From positions 1 to 10,079 of the forward strand of contig DAOWNV010000079.1 in NCBI GenBank assembly GCA_030642405.1: a DNA stretch of 10,079 nt. The letters run 5' to 3'. The stretch's first letter is position 1, and each line of letters opens with the position of its first letter. Made by a program: the position numbers and the translations under genes. Shown piece after piece: positions 1 to 5,679 of this stretch. The stretch comes from Desulfosarcina sp. (lineage in GTDB: Bacteria > Desulfobacterota > Desulfobacteria > Desulfobacterales > Desulfosarcinaceae). The notes beneath the pieces were generated by a model. It was given only the letters and a program-made list of their open reading frames with translations. It searched no databases and had not been told where the DNA came from.

Positions 1-326
1 CGCCCATCGGCAACCAGCTCGCCTTTGGTTTCTTCGAAAATATCCAGCAGCTGGCCCTTAAATCCGTCAAAAACGCACTGTTCTTTACAGTTCCCGCAGG
101 CGACGCAGGAGTACATAACTTCACAAAACCGTGAACTGCTTTCAATTTCTCCGTTGAGCCAGGCCCTGATCAACCACATCCTTCCTCCCGGAGAAAAGGT
201 GTCAAGACTCGCTGCCTTGTATGAAGGGCAATTGATATCCACGTAGTCCTGAGGAAGCTTACAGTAGCCACATCGAAAACAGCGATGGACCAGGTTACCG
301 TGTTCTAATTCATGAACGTATTCCAT
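1..326 (-). CDS. Fe-S binding protein, N-terminal part (HdrC/GlcF-like), runs off left edge
   Basis: The minus strand is open from an ATG at 326 to the window edge (108 codons seen; the C-terminus lies outside). Two cysteine clusters are visible: Cys16-x2-Cys19-x2-Cys22 followed by Cys33-Pro, and Cys74-x2-Cys77-x2-Cys80-x3-Cys84. This is the pattern of the two-[4Fe-4S] ferredoxin-like domain that opens HdrC, GlcF and LutA/LldE-type proteins. The start is well supported: a GGAGGTGA ribosome site lies just upstream, and the ATG overlaps the stop codon of the FAD oxidoreductase gene as TGATG, so the two are probably translationally coupled. By family analogy it would carry electrons between the flavoprotein and a further acceptor; the acceptor cannot be read from here. 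Whether a CCG domain follows, as in GlcF, is unknown because the rest is missing. Confidence 0.85.
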   Translation of the reverse strand, partial: MEYVHELEHGNLVHRCFRCGYCKLPQDYVDINCPSYKAASLDTFSPGGRMWLIRAWLNGEIESSSRFCEVMYSCVACGNCKEQCVFDGFKGQLLDIFEETKGELVADG

Positions 327-1705
327 CAGTTCACCTCCCAGTTTCCAGGATTCATTATGCCGTTCGGATCTAAGTTCTCCTTGACCATCTTCATCAAGCT
401 GAGCGTGGAAGGATCCATTCTTTGGATAGCCATTGCTTGCTCGGAAACATTGGGTTTCCAGGGAATTCCGCCCAGATCCAAGGCAAACTCCGTGGCCTCG
501 TCCAGCGCAGTCTTGACACGGTCCATCATTTCCTGATCCGCCCGGTTAAACGCAAAGGACATACCGTACATCATGGCGTGGCCACCGGCAATGACCCGGA
601 TCGTCGCCGCGTAGAGAAGATTGTACTTGGCCGCAATCTCTTCGAACATGGCCGTATATTCCGGAAAGTTCTCAACCAGTGTGATGGGGCCTGAATACTC
701 AAAGCCGCCTCCCTTGGGCACATCAGCAAAAACGGAAATGGTCCTCTGGGGTTGCTCCAGGAGGCCGGATTTCATGGGTGCGATCCCCATGAAGCCCCCA
801 TCCTTTGAGTCAATATAAGACTGCACGGCATTCCAGATTAGTTTTCGCTTAAATTCGACTTCTTCCTCCGTATCACCGGTAAAATATACCGTTATGTGAT
901 AGTTCCCCTTAAACATGAGCGGTTTGGGCTGGAACCAGACCGTGAGATCTTCGGTCATTTCGGTGTGGCTGAGCCGGTATATAATGTCCTCCACAAGTTC
1001 GGCACGATCGACAACAAAAATTTCCACATCCCTCAGCTTTTTTTGGGGGTAAAGCCTGAGCCCAACCTTTGTTAAGACGCCTGTCGTGCCGAGCCAGCCA
1101 AGGAATAACCCGGATAGATCGGGGAGAGAGGGGCCTTTTGAAAACCAGTACGGCCCCATACACCAGGAGCCGATCTTGCAGACCTCTCCGTTGGGCAGGA
1201 CCACTTCAAGACCGGTAACCATATCTGAATTGAAGCCGTACTGCATAGACAAGCGTCCCTGACCATGGAGAGCCACATTGGCCGCAATAGTCGTGCCGGG
1301 GGGCGCATCGGGAATGCTGTGTCTCAAATGGGGATAATTGTCCTCAAGATACGCCTTGAGCTGCCCTTGAGAAACTCCGCCTTCCACCACCACGTATCGA
1401 CCTCTGTCATTGACTTCCACGATCTTGTTCATCTGCTTCATGTCCATGACGATGCCCCCCTTCAGAGGCCGAACGATACCGGTCAAGGACATGCCGTTTC
1501 CCATGGGGACTACGGGAATTTTCTCCTCGTTGGCCAGTCTGACAATAGCCTGGACCTGTTCCGTGGTCTTGGGAGCCACGACATAGTCCGGCCTCTTGGG
1601 CTCAAGGACGCCCGGATCCCGTGAATAATACCACAAATCTTCCTCGTGATTTGAAACAGCTTTTTCTCCAACAATATCCACAAGCGGCTTAAGTATATCC
1701 TTCAT
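326..1705 (-). CDS. FAD-linked oxidoreductase, GlcD / VAO (PCMH-type) family
   Basis: A 459-aa flavoprotein. Residues about 40-220 form a PCMH-type FAD-binding domain: VVAPKTTEQVQAIV near 42-55, the pyrophosphate-loop stretch PMGNGMSLTG at 67-76, and GGIVMDMKQMNKI near 83-95. The rest is the FAD-oxidase C-terminal cap, ending in the usual NLDPNGIMNPG. Relatives oxidise 2-hydroxy acids (glycolate, D-lactate) or aromatic alcohols (vanillyl-alcohol oxidase, 4-cresol dehydrogenase); the substrate cannot be decided here. The ATG at 1705 is chosen because AAGGAGGT lies about 9 nt upstream. A longer reading from a TTG at 1729 would absorb that ribosome site as codons and overlap the previous gene. 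It sits 4 nt after one Fe-S gene and overlaps the next, so it is probably the catalytic subunit of an Fe-S-linked dehydrogenase rather than an oxygen-using oxidase. Confidence 0.9.
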   Translation of the reverse strand: MKDILKPLVDIVGEKAVSNHEEDLWYYSRDPGVLEPKRPDYVVAPKTTEQVQAIVRLANEEKIPVVPMGNGMSLTGIVRPLKGGIVMDMKQMNKIVEVNDRGRYVVVEGGVSQGQLKAYLEDNYPHLRHSIPDAPPGTTIAANVALHGQGRLSMQYGFNSDMVTGLEVVLPNGEVCKIGSWCMGPYWFSKGPSLPDLSGLFLGWLGTTGVLTKVGLRLYPQKKLRDVEIFVVDRAELVEDIIYRLSHTEMTEDLTVWFQPKPLMFKGNYHITVYFTGDTEEEVEFKRKLIWNAVQSYIDSKDGGFMGIAPMKSGLLEQPQRTISVFADVPKGGGFEYSGPITLVENFPEYTAMFEEIAAKYNLLYAATIRVIAGGHAMMYGMSFAFNRADQEMMDRVKTALDEATEFALDLGGIPWKPNVSEQAMAIQRMDPSTLSLMKMVKENLDPNGIMNPGNWEVN

Positions 1706-1709
1706 GGCA

Positions 1710-2729
1710 TCATACCTCCTTTTCCCCAATGGCCATTTTACAAAGATCTATGATATGAACAGGTTTCAGACCAGCCTTGGAGACCTTGTCAGACAAGGCC
1801 GACTGGCAAAATGGGCAATTGAACACGCAATATTCCGCACCGGATGCCGCCATGTCATCCACGTTCCGTTTCTGAATGTCATCAGCCGCCTGGTAACCAC
1901 AGATGGCCCTGACGATGTCCCCGCAACAAAGGCAATTCTCGCCATCATACGTCCGATTCAGGACTTCGACTCCGATTTTACCGAGGATTTTTTCCACAAG
2001 CGGGAACTTGTCAGGAATCAACCTGTTGGAGCAAGGTCTCTGATAGACCACTTTGAGACCGAGAGGTCTTATCCTTTCCTTCAAATCCTTCAGCCTTTCC
2101 AGGATATAATCCATGTAGTAAACCGGCTCAAATGGAACCTCCATACCGTAAGCTGGAGCAATTGAAGTGAAGGTGCCGTAACATTCATCGTGCATGCAGA
2201 CTACCTTTTTGACCCCGAGCCCTTTGTACCGTTCCAGGACCTTCGGCAGTCGCTCTTTTATGACCGATGGTTTGGCAAAATGGGTATGAACCGCCGGACA
2301 CATGAACTCGGCCCCGAACACGAAAGAGGATTCGATCTCGGCGAAAATGTCTCCGCTCCCTAACTTTTTTAACTCTGGGAGCATACAACAGGACATGACC
2401 GTGTCTTCAACACTCCCGGTCATGAATTTACCCTGCATCTCCGTCATGTTGATCCATTGATTGGTAATGGGCCTAGGGGCGGTTAGAATTCCCTTTTCCT
2501 CCCGCCGTTCGCATATCAGATAATACGGATGGTTTCCCCTACTGCAATATTCCTCACAGGCATAACAGGTGGTGCAGTCCTTCAAAACAACCGAATCCTC
2601 TCCTCTCACCACTTTCATGATCTCCTTATGGGCATCCTCTTTACTGAATTCCATATACTGACATTTCAGGAGACAATCAGGCGACGGACATGTTGCACAT
2701 ACGTTTTCTTCATGCTTTAATGCATACAT
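1710..2729 (-). CDS. Fe-S oxidoreductase subunit with two ferredoxin motifs and CCG domain (HdrB/HdrD-like)
   Basis: A 339-aa soluble protein with no signal peptide or membrane segment. The N-terminus has two cysteine clusters, Cys11-x2-Cys14-x4-Cys19-x3-Cys23 and Cys52-x2-Cys55-x2-Cys58-x3-Cys62, suited to two [4Fe-4S] clusters. The C-terminal half carries Cys233-x34-Cys268-Cys269-x35-Cys305-x2-Cys308. This matches the CCG signature that binds the non-cubane [4Fe-4S] cluster of heterodisulfide reductase subunit B (CX31-39CCX35-36CXXC). An earlier set (Cys114-Cys115, Cys144, Cys178, Cys183) looks like a degenerate first CCG copy. The ATG at 2729 follows AGGAGG with 6 nt between. It is the first gene of the operon, 4 nt before the flavoprotein gene. 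The likely role is electron transfer, possibly to or from a disulfide or quinone; the partner is unknown. Confidence 0.85.
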   Translation of the reverse strand: MYALKHEENVCATCPSPDCLLKCQYMEFSKEDAHKEIMKVVRGEDSVVLKDCTTCYACEEYCSRGNHPYYLICERREEKGILTAPRPITNQWINMTEMQGKFMTGSVEDTVMSCCMLPELKKLGSGDIFAEIESSFVFGAEFMCPAVHTHFAKPSVIKERLPKVLERYKGLGVKKVVCMHDECYGTFTSIAPAYGMEVPFEPVYYMDYILERLKDLKERIRPLGLKVVYQRPCSNRLIPDKFPLVEKILGKIGVEVLNRTYDGENCLCCGDIVRAICGYQAADDIQKRNVDDMAASGAEYCVFNCPFCQSALSDKVSKAGLKPVHIIDLCKMAIGEKEV

Positions 2730-2758
2730 TCACATCCTCCTTCCATAGCTAACATTCG

Positions 2759-2787
2759 ATAATGCTTCATCCTTGCTAAGATTACAA
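2759..2787 (-). promoter_or_regulatory. Candidate sigma70 promoter of the Fe-S/flavoprotein operon
   Basis: On the minus strand TTGTAA (2787-2782) and CATTAT (2764-2759) are separated by 17 nt, each matching the consensus at 4 of 6 bases. Transcription would begin near 2752, leaving a short leader that contains the AGGAGG site at 2741-2736. This is inferred from motif spacing only; the hexamers are weak. Confidence 0.3.
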
Positions 2788-2905
2788 AAAACCCCGCTGT
2801 TTGATGTCAGCAGCGATCCCATGGAGTCCAAGGTCTTTCATGGAGTCTTCCCTACTGAAGGCCTGTTTTTTTCCAGCCCATTTCTTCTAACTTGTGCCCA
2901 TCCAT
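2782..2905 (-). pseudogene. Broken short reading frame, unidentified
   Basis: From an ATG at 2905 the minus strand reads MDGHKLEEMGWKK, then meets a run of seven A's (plus-strand T's at 2866-2872) and stops shortly after. Skipping one A joins it to QAFSREDSMKDLGLHGIAAD and on to a stop at 2782, about 40 codons in all. The second half is also in frame with a TTG near 2966, but a TAG intervenes. The composition looks protein-like on both sides of the A run, which suggests the end of a decayed gene or a sequencing indel. No ribosome site precedes the ATG. I do not recognise the product. Confidence 0.3.
2786..2816 (-). terminator. Weak terminator- or attenuator-like hairpin ahead of the Fe-S operon
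   Basis: Read on the minus strand, CGCTG (2815-2811) and CAGCG (2799-2795) form a 5-bp stem, extendable by a U-G pair, with an 11-nt loop. GGG and six T's follow. It overlaps the end of the broken reading frame at 2782-2905 and lies just before the candidate operon promoter. It could end transcription of that vanished gene or act as an attenuator. The stem is short, so confidence is low. Confidence 0.3.
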
Positions 2906-2934
2906 AAATGGTTATTTTTCCCGATATCTGCGTT

Positions 2935-2993
2935 ATGCGAAAAATTTAATCCTCGGAATATCAACTATATACCTCCGGTAAAATTTTTCGCAT
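2935..2993. repeat. 59-nt imperfect palindrome with perfect 13-bp arms
   Basis: ATGCGAAAAATTT at 2935-2947 is the exact reverse complement of AAATTTTTCGCAT at 2981-2993. The 33 nt between are themselves partly self-complementary (ATAT at 2959-2962 against TATAT at 2966-2970, plus a few G-C pairs), so the whole could fold into one long interrupted hairpin. It lies about 200 nt upstream of the Fe-S operon start, between that operon and transposase debris. It could be an operator, a small intergenic repeat element, or the end of a transcript; the sequence does not decide. Confidence 0.6.
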
Positions 2994-3143
2994 GCCTTGA
3001 TCTCGACCAAAATCCCTCATTTCTGGACGGACACTAACTTGATTCCCGTTAACTTCTTTGAAGAAATATGACAATTTGGATTCTCAATGTTCTATTAATA
3101 TCGTTACATTATTATTAGTTTTCATATGAGTCAAGAGATGACT

Positions 3144-3442
3144 TTATAACTTTTTCCTATATTCGTATAATCTGTTGGCCATTATGACCAACAGAGCACT
3201 CTCATGAGGCACCTTAAGTCGCTTTCGCTTGGTAATGTCTGGGAAAGGTTCAGATTGCTTCTCGCTTCACTCTCTCAATGATTGCCTGTAAATTCTCATA
3301 TTGGGCTCGACGGACAATTGACTCCCTCCATATCCGTTAGCTGCTTTGCATTCGTGAAAAACTCCTCAATTACCCATTTACCAACCGACCCTTCGGGGTT
3401 AGCTTCGACTCTTTGCTTACAACTCTGACCGTGTATTTTGAC
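3144..3442 (-). pseudogene. Decayed transposase fragment, IS4/IS701-like
   Basis: The minus strand shows protein-like segments in successive frames, joined by frameshifts. They are VEANPEGSVGKWVIEEFF followed by TNAKQLTDMEG, then RESIVRRAQYENLQAIIERV, then SEPFPDITKRKRLKVP followed by HESALLVIMANRLYEYRKKL and a stop at 3146-3144. A further piece, LLTLDPVVKGKRKFAILSQ, lies upstream to about 3513. The WVIEEFF..AKQL stretch has the E-(6)-K spacing of the YREK motif in IS4-superfamily transposases and resembles the IEEFFRDAKQ segment of IS701-type enzymes. At least two frameshifts and a missing N-terminus mean it cannot be functional. That it is degenerate coding sequence is fairly clear; the family is a tentative call from motif memory. 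Confidence 0.5.
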
Positions 3443-3515
3443 TTAGAATTGCAAATTTTCTTTTTCCTTTTACTACTGGATCAAGTGTGAGCAAAAAATA
3501 ACCAATCAAAACCAA

Positions 3516-3669
3516 TTAATAAATTATTTTAGGGTGTTATGTTGAGTATTTGGTGTGTACTGAAGGAGAAAAACCATTTTTTTTTAATTGTTGATAAAAA
3601 TAATTAGTAAAAGTGCTTGACAGAAGTATGAACCGTTGTTAAAAAATACCTAACTCTGTCATATACTAT
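3516..3669 (+). repeat. Tandem 154-bp repeat, copy 1
   Basis: This copy begins TTAATAAA, contains an A/T-rich core (a nine-T run, then AATTGTTGATAAAAATAATT), a TTGACA at 3617-3622 and ends CATATACTAT. It abuts copy 2 with no spacer. The two copies differ most in the first 60 nt and are nearly identical from the T run through TTGACA and the following GTTGTTAAAAA. Small compensating indels (one T, one A, two bases near GAAGG) keep the unit length at 154. The left end touches the IS4/IS701-like debris. Confidence 0.85.
3617..3667 (+). promoter_or_regulatory. Candidate promoter in repeat copy 1
   Basis: TTGACA at 3617-3622 is a perfect -35 hexamer. The element 17 nt downstream is TAAAAA (3640-3645), a poor -10. 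A better -10-like hexamer, TATACT, lies at 3662-3667 but has no good -35 at standard distance. The A/T-rich tract upstream would suit an UP element. The direction points to the porin. Confidence 0.35.
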
Positions 3670-3823
3670 TTAATAAACATAATTAGAGTGTTACGCTGTG
3701 CATTAGGTGTGTAATGAAGGCTGGAAAAACCATTTTTTTTAATTGTTGATAAAAATAATTAGTAAAAGTGCTTGACAGAAATATGAACCGTTGTTAAAAA
3801 CACTTAACTTTGTCATATACTAT
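3670..3823 (+). repeat. Tandem 154-bp repeat, copy 2
   Basis: This is the second head-to-tail copy, again TTAATAAA to TATACTAT. Its core repeats the T run (eight T's here), the AATTGTTGATAAAAATAATT tract, TTGACA at 3772-3777 and GTTGTTAAAAA. Copy 1 landmarks shift by 154-155 nt throughout. After the last base the sequence changes abruptly to unrelated DNA leading into the IS1595-like remnant. Confidence 0.85.
3772..3821 (+). promoter_or_regulatory. Candidate promoter in repeat copy 2
   Basis: The same arrangement as in copy 1: TTGACA at 3772-3777, TAAAAA at 3795-3800 (17-nt spacer) and TATACT at 3816-3821. The conservation of these positions between copies whose flanks have diverged is the main reason to suspect function. 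From here to the porin start is about 620 nt, with the transposase remnant between. Confidence 0.35.
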
Positions 3824-3933
3824 ACATGTGGTCCAGGTCCTCATTAACTGAGTTGAGGGTAAGGTTTACTGTGCCCCTTCCAAGAACGGTAACGATACAC
3901 CCTTGGGAGTGCTAACAGCGGCTGGGTACGCCA

Positions 3934-4294
3934 TTACAACTTGTAAAATAGTCTACATAAGACGTAAGACGCCGGGTTTTTGTTGCGATTGAACCTTAAT
4001 ATGAATTCATCCAAGTAGTATACCAAGTGAGTATGGACTGGCCGCTCCCTGGTAAGTACCAAGTAACCATCGTTTCATGAGTGATGCTACCAAATGAACA
4101 ATGTTCAAATCATGGGATGGATGCACAATATGCTTAAAACCTTTTTCGGCAAGTCTTTTGTCTACAAACCAATCGTCTGTCCGGATGGTGCTGCCGGGTT
4201 GGGCGATTTCTTGAAAAAATTACATCAAATTTTCTCCCGATTCATCTTCAATATTCTGGAGGTATCCCCATCCATAACCACGTATGCTATATGC
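3934..4294 (-). pseudogene. IS1595-family transposase, C-terminal remnant (ISXO2-like DDE domain)
   Basis: Minus-strand translation from about 4294 gives GYLQNIEDESGENLM, an in-frame TAA at 4222-4220, then FFQEIAQPGSTIRTDDWF, later HPSHDLNIVHLVASLMKR and WLLGTYQGA. A frameshift near 4041-4048 leads into VHTHLVYYLDEFILRFNRNK, and the frame ends at a TAA at 3936-3934. PGSTIRTD, the LLGTYQG turn and YLDEF..RFNR are hallmarks of IS1595/ISXO2-like DDE transposases. The N-terminal half is missing and there is at least one stop and one frameshift, so it is dead. An antisense open frame on the plus strand (4094-4318) is only its shadow. No inverted repeats or target duplication could be recognised. 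Confidence 0.75.
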
Positions 4295-4441
4295 AAACGT
4301 AAGGATTTGGATTTTTAAATAATTTCACGGAGAGGAGGTGACCCCGAGAGCAACATGCCGGACCTACAGTAAAGTAGTACGATTACAATGATTAGGTTGC
4401 AGTAAAATCAAAATGCAGTTCGTTAAAAAGGAGAGAGACAG

Positions 4442-5515
4442 ATGAAAAAACTATTTATTATTTTTGCAATTCTGTGCTTGGCCGCACCAGCCATGGCAGC
4501 TGACTGGGGCTTTTACGGCAGCGCCCGTATGACCACCTTTTACGCTACCGTCGATTCAGATGTTGAGGGTGTTGACAACGTTAACCGGACCGATTGGTAC
4601 CTGAACGATACCTCCCGTATCGGCGCCAAGGTAAAAGCGAGTGACAATATCATGGGTGGATTCGAATACAGTGGGGCCGCTAACCTGAGGAAACTCTTCG
4701 GAGTATACGTCTTTGGCGGCGGCAGCAGCCTCCTTGTAGGTCATACCTACCCCCCGACCTCTCAGCGTAACTATTCAACCACCGTATATGGTCTTGGTGG
4801 TGACGCCTCCCTGATGGGCGCTGGTCAGTTTTATACAAGCCGGAGAGCCATGTTAATGTGGAGCACCGGTGGATTCAAAATTGCCTTAGTAGAACCAACG
4901 TATCCCAAGGATAACGCCGGCGCCGGCTACGTTGTGGACTTGATCATCCCAAAAATCGAAGCTGCATATAAGTTTAAGGGTGATACTTTCTTTCTTGACG
5001 TTTTTGGTGCTTACCACTCCTACGGGGAAGATTATGCAACCGGTAATGACCCGGACATTCAATCCTATGTCGCTGGTATCGGCGGCGGAATGAATTTCGG
5101 CGTGTTTGATTTTAAGCTGGGTGGCCACGTTGGACAGAACTTCGGTAATTACGGCGCGATCGCTACGTATCATGCCGGCCTGCCACCAATTAACACTGTT
5201 GCAGGCACCGATGCAAACCAGGAAACCGTTGACAACGCTGCGTTTGGTGGACTGGCTGTTGTTAACTTTAATGTATCCGATATGTGGTCTATCCAGGCCG
5301 GCTACGGTTATGAAAGTGCTGAGCTGGACACTGAAGGTGCAGAGGCAGAGACTGTAATGCAGGCTTACCTCCAGGCCAAAGTCAACATCGCACCGGGTTT
5401 CTTCATCGTTCCTGAAGTCGGCTATGTCAGCTATGATTATGATAGGACGGTCGGTCCAAACGATCCGAATCCCAACCTTGTGTATTTTGGTGCCAAATGG
5501 CAGATCAACTTCTAA
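4442..5515 (+). CDS. Outer-membrane porin / beta-barrel protein
   Basis: A 357-aa protein with a clear Sec signal peptide: MKK, a hydrophobic stretch to about residue 15, and cleavage after Ala19 or Ala20 (PAMAA then DWGFYGSARM). The mature part is rich in Gly, aromatic residues and short alternating strands, has no cysteine-rich or catalytic motif, and ends in WQINF. A C-terminal phenylalanine is the usual recognition signal for outer-membrane barrel insertion. The N-terminal GFYGSARM..FY resembles the first strand of many delta-proteobacterial porins. AAGGAG lies 8 nt before the ATG. The gene is monocistronic, with unusual upstream DNA (tandem promoter-like repeats and an IS remnant) and a strong terminator after it. 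Substrate specificity cannot be inferred. Confidence 0.85.
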   Translation: MKKLFIIFAILCLAAPAMAADWGFYGSARMTTFYATVDSDVEGVDNVNRTDWYLNDTSRIGAKVKASDNIMGGFEYSGAANLRKLFGVYVFGGGSSLLVGHTYPPTSQRNYSTTVYGLGGDASLMGAGQFYTSRRAMLMWSTGGFKIALVEPTYPKDNAGAGYVVDLIIPKIEAAYKFKGDTFFLDVFGAYHSYGEDYATGNDPDIQSYVAGIGGGMNFGVFDFKLGGHVGQNFGNYGAIATYHAGLPPINTVAGTDANQETVDNAAFGGLAVVNFNVSDMWSIQAGYGYESAELDTEGAEAETVMQAYLQAKVNIAPGFFIVPEVGYVSYDYDRTVGPNDPNPNLVYFGAKWQINF

Positions 5516-5554
5516 TTTGAGCGCTCTATCGGCTTAGATAGAAGGAAATGGAAT

Positions 5555-5589
5555 AAAAAGCCCGGAGCAAACGCTCCGGGCTTTTTTTT
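5555..5589 (+). terminator. Rho-independent terminator of the porin gene (bidirectional)
   Basis: AGCCCGGAGC (5559-5568), loop AAAC and GCTCCGGGCT (5573-5582) form a perfect 10-bp GC-rich stem followed by a run of eight T's. A run of five A's precedes the stem, so the opposite strand also reads as hairpin plus five T's. It can therefore serve the convergent transketolase gene, whose stop lies 91 nt further right. Confidence 0.95.
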
Positions 5590-5679
5590 GCCCAACCAAT
5601 TTTAGACTTCACCATTTGTTACATCCGGAAATCTATAAAAACTTGGCTATATTCACAATCCTTAGTATTGTTGACTGGA

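Larger units (their letters stand above)
2730..4441. other. 1.7-kb gene-poor region rich in mobile-element debris
   Basis: No intact protein gene is supported here. From left to right it holds the operon promoter and hairpin (2759-2816), a broken frame (2782-2905), an imperfect palindrome (2935-2993), a decayed IS4/IS701-like transposase (3144-3442, perhaps to about 3513), a 154-bp tandem duplication (3516-3823), 110 nt of unassigned sequence, an IS1595-like transposase remnant (3934-4294), and about 150 nt of leader before the porin. The stretch 2995-3143 is AT-rich and shows nothing I can name, apart from a possible IS end around 3020-3040 that lacks a partner. The region separates two divergently transcribed units. 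Confidence 0.8.

Noticed and set aside
326..1729. Longer form of the FAD oxidoreductase starting at TTG 1729
   Set aside because: It would read through the AAGGAGGT ribosome site as codons and overlap the previous gene; ATG 1705 has ideal spacing.
3171..3195. Inverted repeat TCTGTTGG / CCAACAGA with a 9-nt loop
   Set aside because: It falls inside the decayed transposase coding sequence (VIMANR region) and is not followed by a T run; chance is likely.
3837..3930. Possible small RNA between repeat copy 2 and the transposase remnant
   Set aside because: Only a short CCAAG/CTTGG stem is visible, and it fits no 6S, tmRNA, SRP or riboswitch consensus; it is more likely the non-coding end of the IS remnant.
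4094..4318. A 74-codon plus-strand open frame before the porin
   Set aside because: It has no ribosome site and lies antisense to the IS1595-like transposase remnant, whose minus-strand translation carries family motifs.
4334..4372. GGAGGTGA followed by ATG and a 5-codon frame (MPDLQ) in the porin leader
   Set aside because: The spacing of 13 nt is too long for a good start and five codons cannot be supported as a gene; it could be a chance match.
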